NCBI RefSeq assembly: GCF_017876575.1
Contig: NZ_JAGIOE010000001.1
Coordinates: 372,001 to 436,000, forward strand
Reading direction: 5' to 3'
DNA: 64,000 bases
Source of the DNA: Paeniglutamicibacter psychrophenolicus
Lineage (GTDB): Bacteria; Actinomycetota; Actinomycetes; Actinomycetales; Micrococcaceae
The position numbers and the translations under genes are program-made. Below are positions 60,496-64,000 of this stretch, one piece after another. Below the pieces are notes generated by a model, which saw only the letters and a program-made list of their open reading frames with translations, made no database searches and was not told where the DNA came from. The first letter of the stretch is position 1, and every line of letters begins with the position of its first letter.

Positions 60496-61374
60496 CGCCC
60501 CGGCTCCCTGCCGCCCGCCCAGTCCGAGATGTTCCTTGATGGCCGCCGGAACGTTGCTGGTGAGTTGGGCGACCCCGCGGCCCACGAGGTAGCTGGCGTC
60601 CTGCGGGTCATCGACGGTCCACACGCGGAATACCGCTCCGCGGGCCAGCCACGCATCGGTCAGCTGCGGGTATTTGCGCATGTAGGCCACGCCCGGGCCG
60701 GCCAGCTGCGGCACCCCGGAGCTGAGCAGGTCGACGCCCGCGGTCATGGCCTGGGCCAGCACCGCCGCGACACCTGCCCTGTCGGTTTCCCCGGCCTTGA
60801 CCAGTTCATCGATCCATTCCTCGTCAACCTCGGTGACCAGTTGGCAGACGTGTTCAGGGGACACCCGTTCCATCAGGTACCGCACCGAATTCGGGTCGAA
60901 GCTCATGAATGAGACATGGATGTCGCCCAGCATGGAGGTCCCCGCGTCCCAGCCCAGGGCCGACAGCTCCTCAAACATCGTTTCCTCCAGCCGTCTGCCG
61001 AAGGGGCTTGGATGCTTGACCTCCACGGCCAGTCCGATGGGACGGCCGGCGTCCCGCAGGAGCCCGACGAGTTCGCCCAGTGTCACCAATTGCTCGTGCA
61101 GGCCCCCGAAGGCCGCCGGGATCGCCGGGTTCTTCCAGGACGAGAAATCCAGGGCCTTCAGTTCGGCCAGGGTCTTCTCGCCGACCCGCCCGCTGGAGTC
61201 CGAGGTCCTATCGACGGTCGGGTCGTGGTGGCACACCACAAAGCCGTCGGAGCTCAGGTGGATGTCGCATTCGATGCCGTCGGCCCCGTCGGCCAGGGCC
61301 TGCATGTAGGCGGCGCGCGTGTTTTCCGCGTAGGCCTTTGACGAACCGCGGTGGGCGTAGACGAGGGTTCTCAT
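60493..61374 (-). CDS. Glycerophosphodiester phosphodiesterase
   Basis: The 293-residue GDPD-fold enzyme has the start [19 protein letters not shown], with the catalytic histidine/arginine. [20 protein letters not shown] follows, with the second catalytic histidine near residue 49, then [13 protein letters not shown] near residue 117. It hydrolyses deacylated phospholipids or teichoic-acid fragments. No signal peptide is seen, so it acts in the cytoplasm. A TAGCGT box lies 7 bases before the ATG. Confidence 0.9.
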   Translation of the reverse strand: MRTLVYAHRGSSKAYAENTRAAYMQALADGADGIECDIHLSSDGFVVCHHDPTVDRTSDSSGRVGEKTLAELKALDFSSWKNPAIPAAFGGLHEQLVTLGELVGLLRDAGRPIGLAVEVKHPSPFGRRLEETMFEELSALGWDAGTSMLGDIHVSFMSFDPNSVRYLMERVSPEHVCQLVTEVDEEWIDELVKAGETDRAGVAAVLAQAMTAGVDLLSSGVPQLAGPGVAYMRKYPQLTDAWLARGAVFRVWTVDDPQDASYLVGRGVAQLTSNVPAAIKEHLGLGGRQGAGA

Positions 61375-61381
61375 GCCTTTC

Positions 61382-61387
61382 ACGCTA
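61382..61387 (-). promoter_or_regulatory. -10 box of the glycerophosphodiesterase gene (leaderless)
   Basis: TAGCGT on the minus strand ends 7 bases before the ATG at 61374. Confidence 0.45.
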
Positions 61388-61488
61388 CCTCCGGGCACGG
61401 CATCCGTGCCGCTTCCCGCGCCTGTGGCTTCGTGAACTATCGTTGGAACCCTGTCCCACCCGCACGCCCAGGCCAAGGGAGCCGCCCC

Positions 61489-62760
61489 ATGACATCGACA
61501 GGATTCGGCCTTGCCGCAGCAAGCGATGCCGCCAAGGCGGTCGCGCTGCGCAAGATGAAACGCCTGGCCACGTCCTTGCTGGTGGTCTTTGCCGTGGTCT
61601 TTGCCGTGGCCTTCGCGCTGCAGCACAGCTACCCGTGGCTGGAGTATGTGCGGGCGGCGGCCGAGGGCGGGATGGTTGGCGCATTGGCCGACTGGTTCGC
61701 TGTCACCGCCCTGTTCAAGCACCCCATGGGGCTCAAGATCCCGCACACCGCGATCATCCCGCGCAAGAAAGACCAGATCGGCGAGAGCCTGGGCCAGTTC
61801 GTGCAGGAAAACTTCCTCTCCCGGGAGGTCGTGGACGCCAAGCTGCAGCAATTCGATGTCTCGCGCAGCGTCGGGACATGGCTGGCCAAGGACGAGGCGG
61901 CCACCCGGGTAGCCCAGGAGGTTTCCACGGTGGCCCGGGCGGTGCTGGAGGTCCTGGACGACCGCGACGTGCTGGCCCTGTTGGAATCCCTGGCCAAGAA
62001 ACACATGCTCGAACCCGTTTGGTCCTCGACCCTGGGGCGGATCATGGCGCGCGTGGTTGCCGACGGGCACCACAAGCCCGCGGTGGATCTGCTGGCCGAA
62101 CGTGCCGAGCAGTGGGTGACAGGCAACCGGGTCATGATCGTGTCCCTGGTCGCCGAGCGTTCCCCCTCCTGGGTCCCGGCGGTGGTCGACACCTTGCTGG
62201 GCGAGAAACTTCACCGCGAACTGCACAAGTTCGTCCGTGCCGTGCGCGAGAATCCGCACCACCCGATGCGGCTGAGCATCGATGCGTGGCTGGAGAAATT
62301 CGCCACCGACATGCAGGACGACGACGAAATGATCGCCAAGGTCGAGGCCCTGAAGCATTCGGTGCTGGGGGATGCGCAATTGCGTGATCTTGCGGCCACC
62401 AGCTGGTCCTCGATCAAGGCCGGCCTGATCGACGCCATGGAAAACCCGGAATCGGAGTTGCGCCGGTCAATGATCGCGGCGATCCGCGACCTCGGCGCCA
62501 GGCTGCGCGACGACGCGCAGCTCGCGGCGAAGGTCAACGGGTGGGTGGGCAACGCCGTGGGCTACATCGTGGAAAACTACCGCGGGCAGATCACGTCGCT
62601 GATCACCGAGACCGTGGCCCGCTGGGACGGGCGGGAAACCAGCGAAAAGATCGAGTTGCAGGTGGGCAGGGACCTGCAGTTCATTCGCATCAACGGCACG
62701 GTCGTGGGTTCCCTGGCGGGACTGGCCATCTTCACGGTGGCCAACGCGCTGCTGCGTTAG
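61489..62760 (+). CDS. DUF445 membrane protein
   Basis: The 423-residue protein starts at ATG 61489 behind AAGGGAG. It has one N-terminal membrane helix (about 28-47), then the DUF445 block AAAEGGMVGALADWFAVTALF followed by IPHTAIIPRKKDQIGESLG near residue 85. A long helical region and a final C-terminal membrane helix (SLAGLAIFTVANALL) complete it. The function of this family is unknown. It converges with the next gene, the stops overlapping by 4 bases. Confidence 0.88.
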   Translation: MTSTGFGLAAASDAAKAVALRKMKRLATSLLVVFAVVFAVAFALQHSYPWLEYVRAAAEGGMVGALADWFAVTALFKHPMGLKIPHTAIIPRKKDQIGESLGQFVQENFLSREVVDAKLQQFDVSRSVGTWLAKDEAATRVAQEVSTVARAVLEVLDDRDVLALLESLAKKHMLEPVWSSTLGRIMARVVADGHHKPAVDLLAERAEQWVTGNRVMIVSLVAERSPSWVPAVVDTLLGEKLHRELHKFVRAVRENPHHPMRLSIDAWLEKFATDMQDDDEMIAKVEALKHSVLGDAQLRDLAATSWSSIKAGLIDAMENPESELRRSMIAAIRDLGARLRDDAQLAAKVNGWVGNAVGYIVENYRGQITSLITETVARWDGRETSEKIELQVGRDLQFIRINGTVVGSLAGLAIFTVANALLR

Positions 62761-63578
62761 GGCGTCTCGCCGGCTTCCAGGCTTGTTCCGCGTCGCTGGC
62801 GTTCGGCCTCGATGCCGGCCTCGACCTCGGCCATGGCTTCGCGCCGTTCGCCCTCGCTGACCAGCTGCCCGGGAATGGTGGTCGGCAGGGTGCCGAAGGC
62901 CAGGGCCGCCGCCTCGATGACCTTCTTGCCCAGGAATCGGTTGCCGAATCCGCCGACCGCCGCCCCGATGCCGAAGGGGACCATCCGCCCGAGCATCGAA
63001 GCGCCCTGGGTGGCGAACATCTTCTTCAGGAAGGTCCGCTGCATGGTTCCCTGCAGCGTCGAGACCAGGCTGGAGGGTTTGTTGGTGCCGAACATTGCCG
63101 CCCAGCCCTTGACGGGTCCCGCGCCGTGTCCTGCGGCCTGGTGGGTCAGGGCCGAAATCATCGAGCTGCCCTCGTCGCCAAGCAGGATCGCCATGACCAG
63201 GAGCCGTGCCTTGTCCGGGTCCTCGGTGGTGATGCCGTGAAGTTCGGCCAGTGATTGGGCGTAGAGGGCGCTGGCCTCGAGGAAGGCCACGGTTGCGGCG
63301 GCCGAGAACCCCAGGGCCGCGACGGTTCCCACGCCGGGGATCGCGGCGGTGGCACCCACCGCGGCACCGGAGCCGGTGATGGTGAGCAGGTAGTCGCGCT
63401 CGACCAGCTTGGCCAGTTCCGCCGCGCTGCGGCCCGGATTCTTGCGCCGCATCCGCCGCAGGTAGGCCAGGACCAGCGGGCGCTGCACGCCGACGGCCTT
63501 CATGATGGCGCCCTGCACCCCCGGCTTGGGCTTGCCGTCGGGGCCGATGACAGTGGAGGTAATGGGGTTCTTTTTCAT
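62757..63578 (-). CDS. EcsC-like protein
   Basis: The 273-residue protein has a glycine/alanine-rich hydrophobic segment near residues 70-105 (GSGAAVGATAAIPGVGTVAAL) and a second near 205-225 (PFGIGAAVGGFGNRFLG). A polar N-terminal part precedes them and a charged tail follows. This layout, with ELHGI and LAILLGDEG blocks, resembles EcsC-family proteins of unknown function. A TAGAGT box lies 9 bases before the start. Confidence 0.65.
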   Translation of the reverse strand: MKKNPITSTVIGPDGKPKPGVQGAIMKAVGVQRPLVLAYLRRMRRKNPGRSAAELAKLVERDYLLTITGSGAAVGATAAIPGVGTVAALGFSAAATVAFLEASALYAQSLAELHGITTEDPDKARLLVMAILLGDEGSSMISALTHQAAGHGAGPVKGWAAMFGTNKPSSLVSTLQGTMQRTFLKKMFATQGASMLGRMVPFGIGAAVGGFGNRFLGKKVIEAAALAFGTLPTTIPGQLVSEGERREAMAEVEAGIEAERQRRGTSLEAGETP

Positions 63579-63738
63579 CCTGCCCCCACTCTATGGGCAC
63601 CGGGCCGGTCGCCGTAAACGTATTTTCGCTGGGCATATGCTGGCAACCGCACCGCCCGCCCGGCGGGAAGCCCGGGGAGCGGCGAGTTTCCGCGGCGGAA
63701 GGTGCCGCGCCGCGGGCGCAACCGGACTGGTCTCCCCC

Positions 63739-64000
63739 TCAGCGACCGCCGAGCGCCGGCGCAACCGGGCCGAGCGTGTCGGCCTTCATCAGTGCCGTCC
63801 GCAGGGAAACAAACAGCACGACCACGGCAACGGTCAGGGAAATGTGTCCCAGGCCGGCAATCCCGGCGAAGGCCGCGGAGCTTGCGTCGGTGCCCAGCAC
63901 CACCAGCGTGCCCTTGACGAGCATCATGCCTCCGGTCACCGCGACGCCAACGGTCCAGAGCCAGTAGAACCAGGTGAAGGCGCGCGGGGCGGCGGCGGAG
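63739..64000 (-). CDS. C-terminal part of a membrane protein (cut by the right edge)
   Basis: The minus-strand frame is open from the window edge to the stop at 63739, giving 87 residues. Two to three hydrophobic segments are present (FYWLWTVGVAVTGGMMLVKG, then FAGIAGLGHISLTVAVVVLFVSL). The start lies outside the window and no family is recognised. The 160 bases to the previous gene are non-coding. Confidence 0.6.
   Translation of the reverse strand, partial: SAAAPRAFTWFYWLWTVGVAVTGGMMLVKGTLVVLGTDASSAAFAGIAGLGHISLTVAVVVLFVSLRTALMKADTLGPVAPALGGR

Overview
The window is chromosomal DNA from a high-GC actinobacterium. Codon use, TANNNT-type -10 boxes placed 6-7 bases before start codons, the Asp23/Gls24 operon, and the urease and branched-chain acyl-CoA gene sets fit the Micrococcaceae (Arthrobacter, Paeniglutamicibacter and relatives). 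That placement is inference from gene content, not from a marker gene.

Layout. (1) 1-102 is the start of a gene cut by the edge. 625-5978 is a complete minus-strand urease operon, transcribed ureA-ureB-ureC-ureE-ureF-ureG-ureD. (2) 6.3-12.7 kb holds housekeeping genes (pyrE, a MarR-like regulator, nadE, a Pth2-type peptidyl-tRNA hydrolase), then a divergent acyl-CoA dehydrogenase / acyl-CoA synthetase pair followed by a MarR regulator. (3) 12.8-13.7 kb is a broken RelE/HigB-like toxin facing an intact XRE antitoxin. (4) 13.9-18.8 kb is a secreted sialidase and a two-gene MacB/FtsX-type ABC system. (5) 18.9-23.4 kb is a metallo-beta-lactamase-fold protein and the mmsA / 3-hydroxyisobutyryl-CoA hydrolase / mmsB operon for valine breakdown. 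Its upstream region shares an 18-bp operator-like sequence with the acyl-CoA pair at 10.36 kb. (6) 23.5-29.0 kb is exonuclease III, a conserved hypothetical, an acetyltransferase, a YdcF-type protein and a five-gene Asp23/Gls24 operon with 4-base overlaps at every junction. (7) 29.2-36.3 kb is an IS1249-like IS256-family element, a Glu-Asp-Phe tRNA operon, a zincin-like protein, and two tandem NlpC/P60 cell-wall hydrolase genes, the second split by an ISAs1-family insertion. (8) 36.3-38.9 kb is a universal stress protein and a purine permease.

(9) 39.0-54.3 kb is an accessory island: hipBA; an ABC-2 exporter with a two-component system and a 29-residue membrane peptide; a PadR regulator with a membrane partner; IS1595 and IS110 elements; and a three-gene recombination module made of a tyrosine recombinase, a small HTH protein, and a 764-residue zinc-ribbon protein with a degenerate recombinase-like end. 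Clusters of TGTCCC-type sequences lie in opposing orientation around hipBA (39,184 / 41,385) and around the recombinase trio (47,043 / 53,860). I read these as the ends of a tyrosine-recombinase transposon and of a smaller related unit carrying hipBA. Removing the two IS copies would leave a compact element of about 4.3 kb.

(10) 54.4-64.0 kb returns to core genes: two methyltransferase-type enzymes, a spermidine-synthase-like protein, an acetyltransferase, a thiamine-binding-type protein, a lipoprotein, AzlCD, an AlaX editing protein, a glycerophosphodiesterase, a DUF445 protein, an EcsC-like protein and a membrane protein cut by the right edge.
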